Of a stretch of 64,000 nucleotides of DNA, positions 33,538-41,698 are shown one piece after another. The notes beneath the pieces are model-generated. The model was not told the origin of the DNA and searched no databases. It saw only the letters and a list, made by a program, of their open reading frames with translations. The stretch is from Streptomyces sp. ITFR-16 (GTDB taxonomy: Bacteria > Actinomycetota > Actinomycetes > Streptomycetales > Streptomycetaceae), in NCBI RefSeq assembly GCF_031844705.1, contig NZ_CP134609.1:806001-870000 (forward strand), read 5' to 3'. Numbering within the stretch: the stretch's first letter is position 1; each line of letters starts with the position of its first letter. The translations under genes were made by a program, and so were the position numbers.

Positions 33538-34746
33538 TCAGCCGACGAGTTCCAGGCCGTCCGCGACGACCCGGCCGGCGTGCAGGACCGTGCGGTCGTC
33601 GCTGCGGTCCATCACGGCGGACGCCACCGTCTCGCCCTCGACCAGCAGCAGATCGGCGGCGTCGCCGACGGCGAGGCCCGGGCGGTCGGCGACGGACGAC
33701 AGCCGGGGCAGGTCCGCGTGGAGGATCGAGGCACCGCCGCGGCTCGCGACGGCGACGCAGTGCTCGATCAGCTCGTCGGCCCGGTAGCGGTTGGTGAAGG
33801 CGAGCTGCCAGGTGCGGTCCAGCATGTCGCCGTTGCCGTAGGGCGACCAGAAGTCGCGCTGGCCGTCCTCGCCCAGGCCGACCCGCACACCGGCGGCGGT
33901 CAGCTGCGCCATCGGCAGGGCGTTCTGCTGCTGGGCCGGTGCGATGGTCGCCATCGCGATGTCCAGCTCGGCGAACTCCTCGATGAGGCGGCGGGTGGTC
34001 GCCTCGTCGACGGTGCCGAGTTCATAGGCGTGCGAGAGGGTCACCTGACCGGCCATGTCCAGGGCGCGCACCCGCTCCAGGATGAGGTCGACGCTGAACA
34101 CGCCGAGTGCGCCGGGCTCGTGGAGGTGGATGTCGACCGGGGCCCGGTGGCGCTCGGCCAGGTCGAAGACGATGTCGAGGTGGCGCACCGGGTCGCGGTC
34201 CAGGGTGCACGGGTCGATGCCGCCGACCACGGACGCGCCGGCGGACATGGCCTGGTCCATCAGCTCCGGCACGCCCTTCTCCTTGAGCAGACCGGCCTGC
34301 GGAAAGGCCATGATCTCGACCTCGCACCGTCCGGCGTGCGCCTCCTTGGCGGCGAGGACGCCCTCCAGCCGCTCCAGACCGCAGTCCGCGTCGATCTGGG
34401 CGTAGCTGCGCACGCGGGTGGTGCCGCGCTCGATCATCCGGCCCAGGGTGTACGTGGCGCGCTGGGCGACGCTCCACTCGTCCTCGCGCCAGTGGGCGCG
34501 GTCGTTCATCGTCATGCCCCAGACACCGGGGGCGCCGGTGTGCGGGCGGAAGGGCAGGCCCATGCGGGTGGAGTCGAGATGGCAGTGGACATCCGAGAAC
34601 GACGGCAGCGCGAGCCGTCCCCGTCCGGCCACGGTGTCCCCGGCCGCGCGGCTCGGGTCGTGCGGGGTGAGCGCGGCTATCACGCCGTCCTTGATCTCGA
34701 TGTCGCAGGGCTCGCCGCCCCAGGGACGGACGTTCGTGATGAGCAT
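33538..34746 (-). CDS. Cytosine-deaminase-like amidohydrolase
   Basis: The 402-residue metal-dependent hydrolase has the complete mononuclear deaminase ligand set: FSDVHCHLDS (His54, His56), DIHLHEPG (His207, His209, Glu210), TLSHAYELG (His239) and GLGEDGQRDFWSPYGNGD (Asp294). This is the CodA/AtzC-like pattern, so a ring amine or cyclic amide is the likely target, with the true substrate unknown. The ATG at 34746 follows GGAAAGG; a start nine codons earlier is less likely. It is third in an operon with a second amidohydrolase and a GntR regulator, facing a binding-protein-dependent transporter. Confidence 0.87.
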   Translation of the reverse strand: MLITNVRPWGGEPCDIEIKDGVIAALTPHDPSRAAGDTVAGRGRLALPSFSDVHCHLDSTRMGLPFRPHTGAPGVWGMTMNDRAHWREDEWSVAQRATYTLGRMIERGTTRVRSYAQIDADCGLERLEGVLAAKEAHAGRCEVEIMAFPQAGLLKEKGVPELMDQAMSAGASVVGGIDPCTLDRDPVRHLDIVFDLAERHRAPVDIHLHEPGALGVFSVDLILERVRALDMAGQVTLSHAYELGTVDEATTRRLIEEFAELDIAMATIAPAQQQNALPMAQLTAAGVRVGLGEDGQRDFWSPYGNGDMLDRTWQLAFTNRYRADELIEHCVAVASRGGASILHADLPRLSSVADRPGLAVGDAADLLLVEGETVASAVMDRSDDRTVLHAGRVVADGLELVG

Positions 34747-34789
34747 GTGGTGCCTTTCCTTGTTCGGTCGCACGGTATGGAGTTGTGGG

Positions 34790-35458
34790 TCATTCCGGCG
34801 GCAGCACCTCGGCGAGGGCCGCCAGGGAGGGGCCGCGCCCCCGCTCGATGTGCGCGTAGGCGAGGGCGTCGGCCAGATCGGGCTTGCCCGCGTAGATCGC
34901 CGCGCAGATGTCCTGGTGCTCGGTGCACTGGACGCGCGGGTCGAGTCCGCCGGTGAGGGTGAACAGCCACTGCACCAGACCGAGCGAGGGCTGCAGGGCG
35001 TCCTGGAGCAGCCGGTTCCCGGTCATCGCGACGATCTCCGCGTGCAGGGCGGTGTTGGCGGCGGGGATCTCCTGGGTGTCGCCGCGCCGGGTGGCGTCCT
35101 CGGCCGCTTCCATGAGCTCGCGCAGCCGTTCGCCGCCCCGGCCGCCCGCGCAGGCCTCCGCGGCCCGGCGGGCGGCGAACACCTCCAGGCTCAGCCGCAG
35201 GTCGAACAGCTCCGCCACATCGCGCAGCGAAAGGTTGCGGACGGACGCGCCGCGCCGGGGCGAGATCACCACGAGCCCCTCCCCCGTCAGCCGGGTGAGC
35301 GCCTCGCGGACCGGGATGCGGGAGAAGCCCAGGGCCTCGGAGAGCTCGCGCTCCCGCAGGCGCGCCCCGGGCGGGTACTCGCCGGACAGGATGCGGGCGC
35401 GGATCGTCCGTTCGGCGTGGTCGACATGGGAGGCACCGGACTCGGGTGAATCGGTCAT
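34790..35458 (-). CDS. GntR family regulator, FCD (FadR/VanR) subgroup
   Basis: The 222-residue regulator has an N-terminal winged HTH (IRARILSGEYPPGARLRERELSEALGFSRIPVREAL across residues 17-52) and an all-helical FCD ligand domain. The usual FCD metal set Asp/His/His/His appears here as ALHAEI, EHQDI and AHIERG, with Asn where the Asp is expected in ANTALH. The ATG at 35458 overlaps the preceding amidohydrolase stop as ATGA. Palindromes matching FadR-type sites lie before this operon and before the transporter operon, so it is the probable repressor of both. Confidence 0.92.
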   Translation of the reverse strand: MTDSPESGASHVDHAERTIRARILSGEYPPGARLRERELSEALGFSRIPVREALTRLTGEGLVVISPRRGASVRNLSLRDVAELFDLRLSLEVFAARRAAEACAGGRGGERLRELMEAAEDATRRGDTQEIPAANTALHAEIVAMTGNRLLQDALQPSLGLVQWLFTLTGGLDPRVQCTEHQDICAAIYAGKPDLADALAYAHIERGRGPSLAALAEVLPPE

Positions 35459-36930
35459 CGTGAGGTCTCCTCGTACGGCGGGAACGTCGGCGGGAACAGC
35501 TCGCCGGCACCTCGGCGGTGCAGGTCGCGCTCGCCGTAGGCCGCGCGCATTGTCTCGAACAGGGACTGGGCCCGGCGGCGCAGGTTCGCCAGGTCGATGC
35601 CCGGTATGCGGCCGTCGGTCAGCACGGGCCGTCCCGCCACCACGGAGTGGGTGGCCTGCCGCGCGGTGCCGTTGAGGAGAAACGTACGGACGGGGTCGTC
35701 CTGGACGCCGTCGCGGATGTCGTCCAGCCGGAAGGCCACCAGGTCCGCCTGGGCGCCGGGCTCCAGCCGCCCGAGGTCGGTGCGGCCCAGGGCGCGGGCG
35801 CCGCCGAGCGTGGCCGCCTCCACGTAGTGCTCGGCGGGGGCGGCGTCCGCGCGTCCGTCGGTCACCTTGGCGAGGTGGACGCCGGTGTCCATGCCCCGGA
35901 TCAGGTCCGGCGGGAAGGAGTCGGTGCCCAGGCACAGGTTGATCCCGGCCCGCCGGTAGGCGGCGAAGGAGTGCAGTACCTGGCCGTAGCGCAGCGAGGT
36001 CTGCGGGCAGTGGACGACGGAGACGCCGGCCGCCGCGAGGGTGGCCAGGTCACCCCGGTCCTCGCCGTGCACATCGGGGTGGCGGTCGGTCACGATGCCG
36101 TGCGGCACGAGGAGCCGGGTGTCCAGCAGCCCGGTGCGTTCGAGCAGTCCGAGGGGCGTGGTGCCGTGCCGTTCCCGTACGAGGTCCCGTTCGGTCAGGC
36201 CCTGGAGGCAGTGCAGGCGTACGAGGACGTCGCGGTGGCGCGCGACGGCGGCGGTCTCGCGCAGGAGGTCCTCGGTGAGCGTCTCGATGCGGCAGGGCAG
36301 CAGCACCCCGTTGACCAGCGGGTCGCCGAGGGCGGCGGTGTGGTCGAGGAAGCGCACGGCGTCCCGCAGCCCCGTGCGGCCGCGCTCCTCGTCGAAGGCG
36401 ACGTCCCGGCCGCCGTCGGGGAGGGCGACGTTGACGCCGGACCGGTAGGCGGGCCCCAGGTAGCCGCGCAGGCCGATGCGGCGGGAGGTCCGCGCCGTCG
36501 CGACGAGTTCGTCGTACGGCTCCGCCCAGGCGCTGTGGACCTCGGAGGCGATGGGCATGTAGGTGGTGATGCCGTGCAGGGCCAGCTGGACGAGCGCGTA
36601 CGCGCGGACGGTGGCCCGCTCCTTCGGGGTGAAGACGTCCCGGCGGCGGTGGTCGAAGTAGTTCTGGGACCAGAGGAGTCCGGCGGCGCGGTCGCGGGGC
36701 GCCCAGGAGTCCAGGACGAGGTGGTCGATGTCGGTGAGGGCGTCCAGATCGATGAGGCCGGGCATCACCAGCGACTCGCCGAGGTCCCGTTCCTCGTCCA
36801 CCGGGCCGTCGTACCCCGTGCCGACGTACACGATCGTGTCGTCCTCCCACACGATCTCGCCGTTCCGCAGCAGCGCGTGCCCGCCGTCGCGGTGGCCGAG
36901 GATGTGGGTGGCGCGCCAGCGGGTTCGCAC
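35455..36930 (-). CDS. Amidohydrolase family protein with Asp-x-Asp at the metal site
   Basis: The 491-residue protein has the TRZ/ATZ amidohydrolase layout: an N-terminal beta-sandwich half (GEIVWEDDTIVYVG), the barrel, and a C-terminal half (RTDLGRLEPGAQADLVAFRLDD). Expected ligands are present as RLHCLQG (His240), LVPHGIV (His277) and GTDSFPPDLI (Asp337). At strand 1, however, the family's PGxxxxHxH reads PGLIDLDALTD, with Asp61 and Asp63 replacing both histidines. GTG at 36930 has a perfect AGGAGG 4 bases upstream. It may be a divergent hydrolase with altered metal use. It heads the operon under the GntR palindromes. Confidence 0.85.
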   Translation of the reverse strand: MRTRWRATHILGHRDGGHALLRNGEIVWEDDTIVYVGTGYDGPVDEERDLGESLVMPGLIDLDALTDIDHLVLDSWAPRDRAAGLLWSQNYFDHRRRDVFTPKERATVRAYALVQLALHGITTYMPIASEVHSAWAEPYDELVATARTSRRIGLRGYLGPAYRSGVNVALPDGGRDVAFDEERGRTGLRDAVRFLDHTAALGDPLVNGVLLPCRIETLTEDLLRETAAVARHRDVLVRLHCLQGLTERDLVRERHGTTPLGLLERTGLLDTRLLVPHGIVTDRHPDVHGEDRGDLATLAAAGVSVVHCPQTSLRYGQVLHSFAAYRRAGINLCLGTDSFPPDLIRGMDTGVHLAKVTDGRADAAPAEHYVEAATLGGARALGRTDLGRLEPGAQADLVAFRLDDIRDGVQDDPVRTFLLNGTARQATHSVVAGRPVLTDGRIPGIDLANLRRRAQSLFETMRAAYGERDLHRRGAGELFPPTFPPYEETSR

Positions 36931-37007
36931 GGGGCCTCCTGCGGGTGCGGTGTACCGGACCGCCCCGGCCGTTCGGCGGTCCTCGCGCCGGAGCAAGGCG
37001 ACACTAA

Positions 37008-37025
37008 CACTTGGCATACCAAGTG
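37008..37025. promoter_or_regulatory. GntR-type operator copy 3 (amidohydrolase promoter)
   Basis: CACTTGGCATACCAAGTG, palindromic over 18 bp apart from the two central-flanking bases, 78 bp upstream of the amidohydrolase GTG. It is the best copy in the window. Confidence 0.75.
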
Positions 37026-37046
37026 CTTGCCCGTTCAGGAGTTAAG

Positions 37047-37060
37047 TGTGGTATGTCAGA
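37047..37060. promoter_or_regulatory. Degenerate GntR-type operator copy
   Basis: TGTGGTATGTCAGA keeps the left half (GGTAT) and part of the right half of the palindrome. It lies between the two better copies and may be chance. Confidence 0.35.
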
Positions 37061-37104
37061 AATCTTCCCACGAAGATGAAGTTGGGGCACCCTCTTGGAA
37101 ACCC

Positions 37105-37118
37105 TCTGGCATACCAAC
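37105..37118. promoter_or_regulatory. GntR-type operator copy 4
   Basis: TCTGGCATACCAAC matches TTGGCATACCAA with one mismatch. Its centre is 95 bp from that of copy 3, about nine DNA turns, which would allow looping. Confidence 0.6.
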
Positions 37119-37125
37119 AGGGGGT

Positions 37126-37146
37126 GCCGGGCTCCGCGAGCCCGGC
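37126..37146 (-). terminator. Terminator after the ABC-F gene
   Basis: GCCGGGCTC and GAGCCCGGC form a 9-bp stem with a CGC loop, starting 5 bp downstream of the ABC-F stop at 37152. No T-run. Confidence 0.65.
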
Positions 37147-37151
37147 CCGCG

Positions 37152-38789
37152 TCAGCTTTCCGTGAGCCTGCCCGCCGCCACCTCGACGCGGCGTGTCGTG
37201 CGGACCGCCTCCAGCATCCGGCGGTCGTGGGTGACCAGCAGCAGCGTCCCTGTGTAGGACTCCAGCGCCGATTCCAGCTGCTCGATGGCGGGCAGGTCCA
37301 GGTGGTTCGTGGGCTCGTCCAGGACCAGGAGGTTGACGCCCCTGCCCTGGAGGAGGGCGAGCGCCGACCGGGTGCGCTCGCCCGGGGAGAGCGTGGTCGC
37401 CGGGCGCATCACATGGTCGGCGCGCAGCCCGAACTTGGCGAGCAGCGTGCGCACGTCGGCGGGCTCGGTGTCGGGGACGGCGGCGCAGAACGCCTCCAGC
37501 AGGGACTCCGTGCCGTGGAACAGCTTCCGCGCCTGGTCGACCTCGCCGACGACCACGCCCGAGCCGAGGCTCGCGTGCCCCGAGTCCAGCGGGAGACGGC
37601 CGAGCAGGGCGGCCAGCAGGGTCGACTTGCCGGCCCCGTTGGCCCCGGTGATGGCGACCCGGTCCGCCCAGTCGATCTGGAGCGAGGCGGGGCCGAATGT
37701 GAAGTCCCCGAGGGTCACCTCGGCCTCGCGCAGGGTCGCCACGACCGAGCCGGAGCGGGGCGCGGAGGCGATCTCCATCCGCAGCTCCCACTCCTTGCGC
37801 GGTTCGTCGACGACGTCGAGGCGCTCGATCATGCGCTGGGTCTGCCGGGCCTTAGCGGCCTGCTTCTCGCTGGACTCGCTGCGGAACTTGCGGGCCATCT
37901 TGTCGGAGTCGGTGGCCTTGCGGCGCGCGTTCCTGACGCCCTTGTCCATCCAGGAGCGCTGCATCAGTGCGCGGCCCTCCAGCGCCGAGCGCTTGTCCGC
38001 GTACTCCTCGAACTCCTCGCGGGCATGCCGACGGGCGCGCTCGCGCTCCTCCAGATAGGCCGCGTAGCCACCGCCGTACAGATTGATCTGCTGCTGGGCG
38101 AGGTCGAGTTCGAGGACCTTGGTGACCGTGCGCATCAGGAATTCGCGGTCGTGGCTGATGACGACCGTGCCGGCGCGCAGCCCCGAGACATAGCGCTCCA
38201 GCCGTTCGAGGCCGTCCAGGTCGAGGTCGTTGGTGGGCTCGTCGAGCAGGAAGACGTCGTAGCGCGAGAGCAGCAGCGAGGCGAGACCGGCGCGGGCCGC
38301 CTGGCCGCCGGAGAGGGCGGTCATCGGCAGGTCGAGTCCGACGGTCAGACCGAGGTCGGCCGCGACCTCCTCGGCCCGCTCGTCCAGGTCCGCGCCGCCG
38401 AGGGCCAGCCAGCGCTCCAGCGACTCGGAGTACGCGTCGTCGGCGCCGGGCGCCCCGTCCACGAGGGCCTGGGTGGCGGTGTCCATCGTGGCCTGGGCCT
38501 CGGCAACGCCCGTGCGGCGGGCCAGGAACTCCCGGACGGTCTCGCCGGGTCGCCGCTCGGGCTCCTGGGGCAGATGGCCGACCGTGGCGGTGGGCGGGGA
38601 GAGCCGCAGCTCGCCCTCCTCCGGCTGGTCGAGGCCGGCGAGCAGCCGGAGCAGTGACGATTTTCCGGCGCCGTTCACTCCGACGAGACCGATCACGTCG
38701 CCGGGTGCGACCACGAGGTCGAGTTCGGCGAAGAGCGTGCGGTCGCCGTGGCCGGCGGCGAGGTCCTTGGCGACGAGGGTGGCAGTCAT
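37152..38789 (-). CDS. ABC-F family ATPase (translation factor/ribosome protection type)
   Basis: The 545-residue protein has two ABC domains and no membrane segment. The first Walker A is GVNGAGKSSL and the first signature LSGGQAAR; the second pair is GANGAGKSTL and LSPGERTR. Walker B motifs are VFLLDEPTNDLD and LLVLDEPTNHLD. Between them is a charged, helical linker (about 240-310) of the ABC-F P-site type. Such proteins act on the ribosome, either as general factors like EttA or as antibiotic protectors; sequence alone does not decide. It starts at ATG 38789, divergent from an oxidoreductase. Confidence 0.92.
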   Translation of the reverse strand: MTATLVAKDLAAGHGDRTLFAELDLVVAPGDVIGLVGVNGAGKSSLLRLLAGLDQPEEGELRLSPPTATVGHLPQEPERRPGETVREFLARRTGVAEAQATMDTATQALVDGAPGADDAYSESLERWLALGGADLDERAEEVAADLGLTVGLDLPMTALSGGQAARAGLASLLLSRYDVFLLDEPTNDLDLDGLERLERYVSGLRAGTVVISHDREFLMRTVTKVLELDLAQQQINLYGGGYAAYLEERERARRHAREEFEEYADKRSALEGRALMQRSWMDKGVRNARRKATDSDKMARKFRSESSEKQAAKARQTQRMIERLDVVDEPRKEWELRMEIASAPRSGSVVATLREAEVTLGDFTFGPASLQIDWADRVAITGANGAGKSTLLAALLGRLPLDSGHASLGSGVVVGEVDQARKLFHGTESLLEAFCAAVPDTEPADVRTLLAKFGLRADHVMRPATTLSPGERTRSALALLQGRGVNLLVLDEPTNHLDLPAIEQLESALESYTGTLLLVTHDRRMLEAVRTTRRVEVAAGRLTES

Positions 38790-38909
38790 CAGGGTACTGA
38801 TCCTAATCGGCGCCGGAGCGGGGCCCGGCCGGGATTCCCGCGCACCCTCGCCCGGTCTCGGCTACCGTCCCGCCAGGAACGGGGACCGGCGCGAAGGGGT
38901 GGAGCGGCA

Positions 38910-39833
38910 GTGACGGAAGTGATCGTGGTGGGTGGCGGCGTCAGTGGGCTCAGCACGGCGTTGGTGCTGGCCGAGCGGGGCCACCGGGTGCGCGTCTGGT
39001 CCCGGGAACCGGCCGAGGCCACGACGTCGGCGGTGGCGGGCGCCCTGTGGTGGCCCTACCGGATCGAGCCGCTGGCCCGGGTCGGCGACTGGTCGCTGGA
39101 CACCCTGCGGCGGTACGAGGAGCTGGCCGCCCGTCCGGCGGAGACCGGTGTCCGGCTGGTCGAGGGGGTGCACCGGGGTGAACGCCTCGCCGCGCTCGGG
39201 CCGTGGGCCGGGGAGCTCAGGGACGTCCGGGAGACGGCCGAGGGGCTGCGGTGCCGGCTGCCGCTGATCGACATGCCGGTCCATCTGGACTGGCTGGCGG
39301 GGCAGGTGCGGGCGGCCGGCGGCTCGGTCGAGCGCCGCAGGATCACCTCGTTCGACGAGGCGGCCGCGGAGGCGTCGACGGTGGTCAACTGCACGGGGCT
39401 GGGCGCGCGGGCGCTGGTCCCGGATCCCGGGGTGCGGCCGGTGCGCGGCCAGCTGGTGATGGTGGAGAACCCGGGGATCCGCGAGTGGTTCACCGAGGCG
39501 GACCCGGCGTCGAGCGAGACGACCTACTTCTTCCCGCAGCCGGGCCGGCTGGTGCTCGGCGGCACGGCGGGGGCGGACGACTGGAGCACGGTGCCCGATC
39601 CCCGGACGGCCGAGGAGATCGTGGCCCGGTGCGCGCGGGTGCGGCCGGAGATCGCCGGGGCCCGGGTGATCGGCCACCGGGTGGGGCTGCGGCCGGCCCG
39701 GGACGCCGGGGTCCGGATCGAGGCGGAGGCGCTGCCCGGCGGCGCGCGGCTGGTGCACAACTACGGACACGGGGGCGCGGGGGTGACCGTGGCGCTGGGG
39801 TGCGCGCGGGCGGCGGCCCAGCTGGTGGGCTGA
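38910..39833 (+). CDS. FAD-dependent D-amino-acid-oxidase-like protein
   Basis: The 307-residue protein starts with the FAD-binding VIVVGGGVSGLSTALVLAERGH and carries AGALWWPYRIEP (DAO family), VVNCTGLGARALVPDP and the C-terminal HNYGHGGAGVTVALGCA, the GHGGxG flavin contact of D-amino-acid oxidases. The substrate-binding Arg candidate is in HRVGLRPAR. Expected reaction is oxidative deamination of a D-amino acid to an imino acid plus H2O2; the preferred substrate is unknown. GTG at 38910 follows GGAG at 5 bases. Confidence 0.9.
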   Translation: MTEVIVVGGGVSGLSTALVLAERGHRVRVWSREPAEATTSAVAGALWWPYRIEPLARVGDWSLDTLRRYEELAARPAETGVRLVEGVHRGERLAALGPWAGELRDVRETAEGLRCRLPLIDMPVHLDWLAGQVRAAGGSVERRRITSFDEAAAEASTVVNCTGLGARALVPDPGVRPVRGQLVMVENPGIREWFTEADPASSETTYFFPQPGRLVLGGTAGADDWSTVPDPRTAEEIVARCARVRPEIAGARVIGHRVGLRPARDAGVRIEAEALPGGARLVHNYGHGGAGVTVALGCARAAAQLVG

Positions 39834-39863
39834 GCCGCCGTACGCCCTGCGGCCGGACAGACT

Positions 39864-41624
39864 CTAGGGGGCGGCGGTGGAGCCGCCACCGGAGCTCGAA
39901 TCGCCGGGTCTGTCGTGGCGCCCGGTGGTGATCTGGCTGCCGCCGGGGCCGATGCGGATCTCGAAGTCGCCGTCGTACTTGGCGTGGCCCTCGATCACCG
40001 CGGACTCGACGGCTTCCACGCCGAACTCGCGGCGGACGATCAGCGGGTCCTCGCGCAGGTCCCGCATCAGGGACACGCACATGCCGATCATCACGATGGT
40101 GAAGGGCGCCGCCACCAGAATGGTCAGGTTCTGGAGGCCGGCCAGGGCGTCACCCTTGCCGTTTCCGATGAGCAGCATGATGGCCGCGACCGCGCCGGTG
40201 ACGACGCCCCAGAAGACGACGACCCACTTGGCGGGTTCGAGGATGCCCTTCTGGGAGAGGGTGCCCATGACGATGGACGCGGCGTCGGCGCCGGAGACGA
40301 AGAAGATGCCGACCAGGATCATCACCAGGACGCTCATCACCGTGGCGACGGGGTACTGCTGGAGCACGCCGAAGAGCTGGGCCTCCTGGGTGTCGGCCCC
40401 GTTCAGCTTGCCCGCCTCCTGGAGCTTGATCGCGGTGCCGCCGAAGACCGCGAACCAGATCAGGCTGACCGTGCTCGGGACGAGGATGACGCCGCCGATG
40501 AACTGACGGATGGTCCGGCCCCGGCTGATCCTGGCGATGAACATGCCGACGAAGGGCGTCCAGGAGATCCACCAGGCCCAGTAGAAGACCGTCCAGTTCC
40601 CGAGCCACTCGGCGACCTTCCCCTTGCCGGTGGCCTCGGTGCGTCCGATCAGCTGCGGGAGGTCACCGAGGTAGGCGGCGACCGAGGTGGGCAGCAGGTC
40701 GAGCACGATGATCGTGGGGCCCGCGATGAACACGAAGACGGCCAGGATCAGGGCGAGCACCATGTTGATGTTCGACAGCCACTGGATGCCCTTCTCGACG
40801 CCGGAGATCGCCGAGGCGACGAACGCCACGGTCAGCACGGCGATGATCAGGACCAGCAGTCCGGTGCCGGTCTTCTCCTTCCAGTTCAGCTCGTGGAAGC
40901 CGCTGCCGATCTGGAGCGCCCCGAGCCCCAGCGAGGCGGCCGAGCCGAACAGGGTGGCGAAGATGGCCAGGATGTCGATGAGCCGGCCGAGGCCGCCGTG
41001 TGCGTGGCGGGGGCCGATGAGCGGCTCGAAGACCGCGCTGATGGTCTGCCGCCTGCGGCGCCGGAAGGTGCTGTACGCGATGGCCAGGCCGACCACCGCG
41101 TAGATCGCCCAGGGGTGGAGCGTCCAGTGGAAGAGGGTGGTGGCCATCGCCGTCTGCATCGCCTCGGCGGCGTCGGCGGGGTGGGTGCCGGGCGGCGGGT
41201 CGGTGAAGTGCGCCAGCGGTTCGCTGACGCCGTAGAACATCAGGCCGATGCCCATACCGGCGCTGAACATCATCGCGACCCAGGACACCGTCCGGAACTC
41301 CGGCTCCTCGTCCTCCTGGCCGAGGGTGATCTTCCCGTACCGGCTGATGGCGAGCCACAGGGCGAAGACCACGAAGCCGGAGGCGGCCAGCATGAAGGCC
41401 CAACCACCGTTGTGGATGAGTCCGTTGAGGGCCTTGCTGGACACGGTCTCCAGCGAGTCGGTGGCGGTGGCTCCCCAGACCACGAAGGCGAGGGTGAGGA
41501 CCGCGGTGACGCCGAACACCACCCGGTCGGTCGTGGGGCGCCGGCCCTGGGTCGGATCACCGGGAAGATCCGCCGTCACCGACAGATCCCCCCTGCCGCC
41601 CGTTCTCTGATCGTCCTGCGACAC
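39864..41624 (-). CDS. BCCT family betaine/choline/carnitine transporter
   Basis: The 586-residue membrane protein has about 12 hydrophobic spans and the BCCT hallmark FYWAWWISWTPFVGMF-IARISRGRTI, with the tryptophan-rich segment that forms the substrate box, plus MFSAGMGIGLMFYGVSEP. Such carriers import quaternary amines such as glycine betaine for osmoprotection using sodium or proton gradients. The C-terminal tail (about 80 residues, EDPLIVRREFGVEAVESAV) may be an osmosensing extension. The start is GTG at 41624 with AAAGG upstream; a GTG at 41633 is an alternative. No choline oxidation genes are adjacent. Confidence 0.93.
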   Translation of the reverse strand: MSQDDQRTGGRGDLSVTADLPGDPTQGRRPTTDRVVFGVTAVLTLAFVVWGATATDSLETVSSKALNGLIHNGGWAFMLAASGFVVFALWLAISRYGKITLGQEDEEPEFRTVSWVAMMFSAGMGIGLMFYGVSEPLAHFTDPPPGTHPADAAEAMQTAMATTLFHWTLHPWAIYAVVGLAIAYSTFRRRRRQTISAVFEPLIGPRHAHGGLGRLIDILAIFATLFGSAASLGLGALQIGSGFHELNWKEKTGTGLLVLIIAVLTVAFVASAISGVEKGIQWLSNINMVLALILAVFVFIAGPTIIVLDLLPTSVAAYLGDLPQLIGRTEATGKGKVAEWLGNWTVFYWAWWISWTPFVGMFIARISRGRTIRQFIGGVILVPSTVSLIWFAVFGGTAIKLQEAGKLNGADTQEAQLFGVLQQYPVATVMSVLVMILVGIFFVSGADAASIVMGTLSQKGILEPAKWVVVFWGVVTGAVAAIMLLIGNGKGDALAGLQNLTILVAAPFTIVMIGMCVSLMRDLREDPLIVRREFGVEAVESAVIEGHAKYDGDFEIRIGPGGSQITTGRHDRPGDSSSGGGSTAAP

Positions 41625-41698
41625 GAATGGCACCTTTCACGGAAGCTGAAATTTCGCTCTCCGTAGGCAGTACCACACGCGCCGTACTTCTTCCGGGA

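Noticed and set aside
37077..37166. A 29-codon ATG frame on the plus strand
   Set aside because: No ribosome site, and it overlaps the operator copy, the ABC-F terminator and the ABC-F 3' end.
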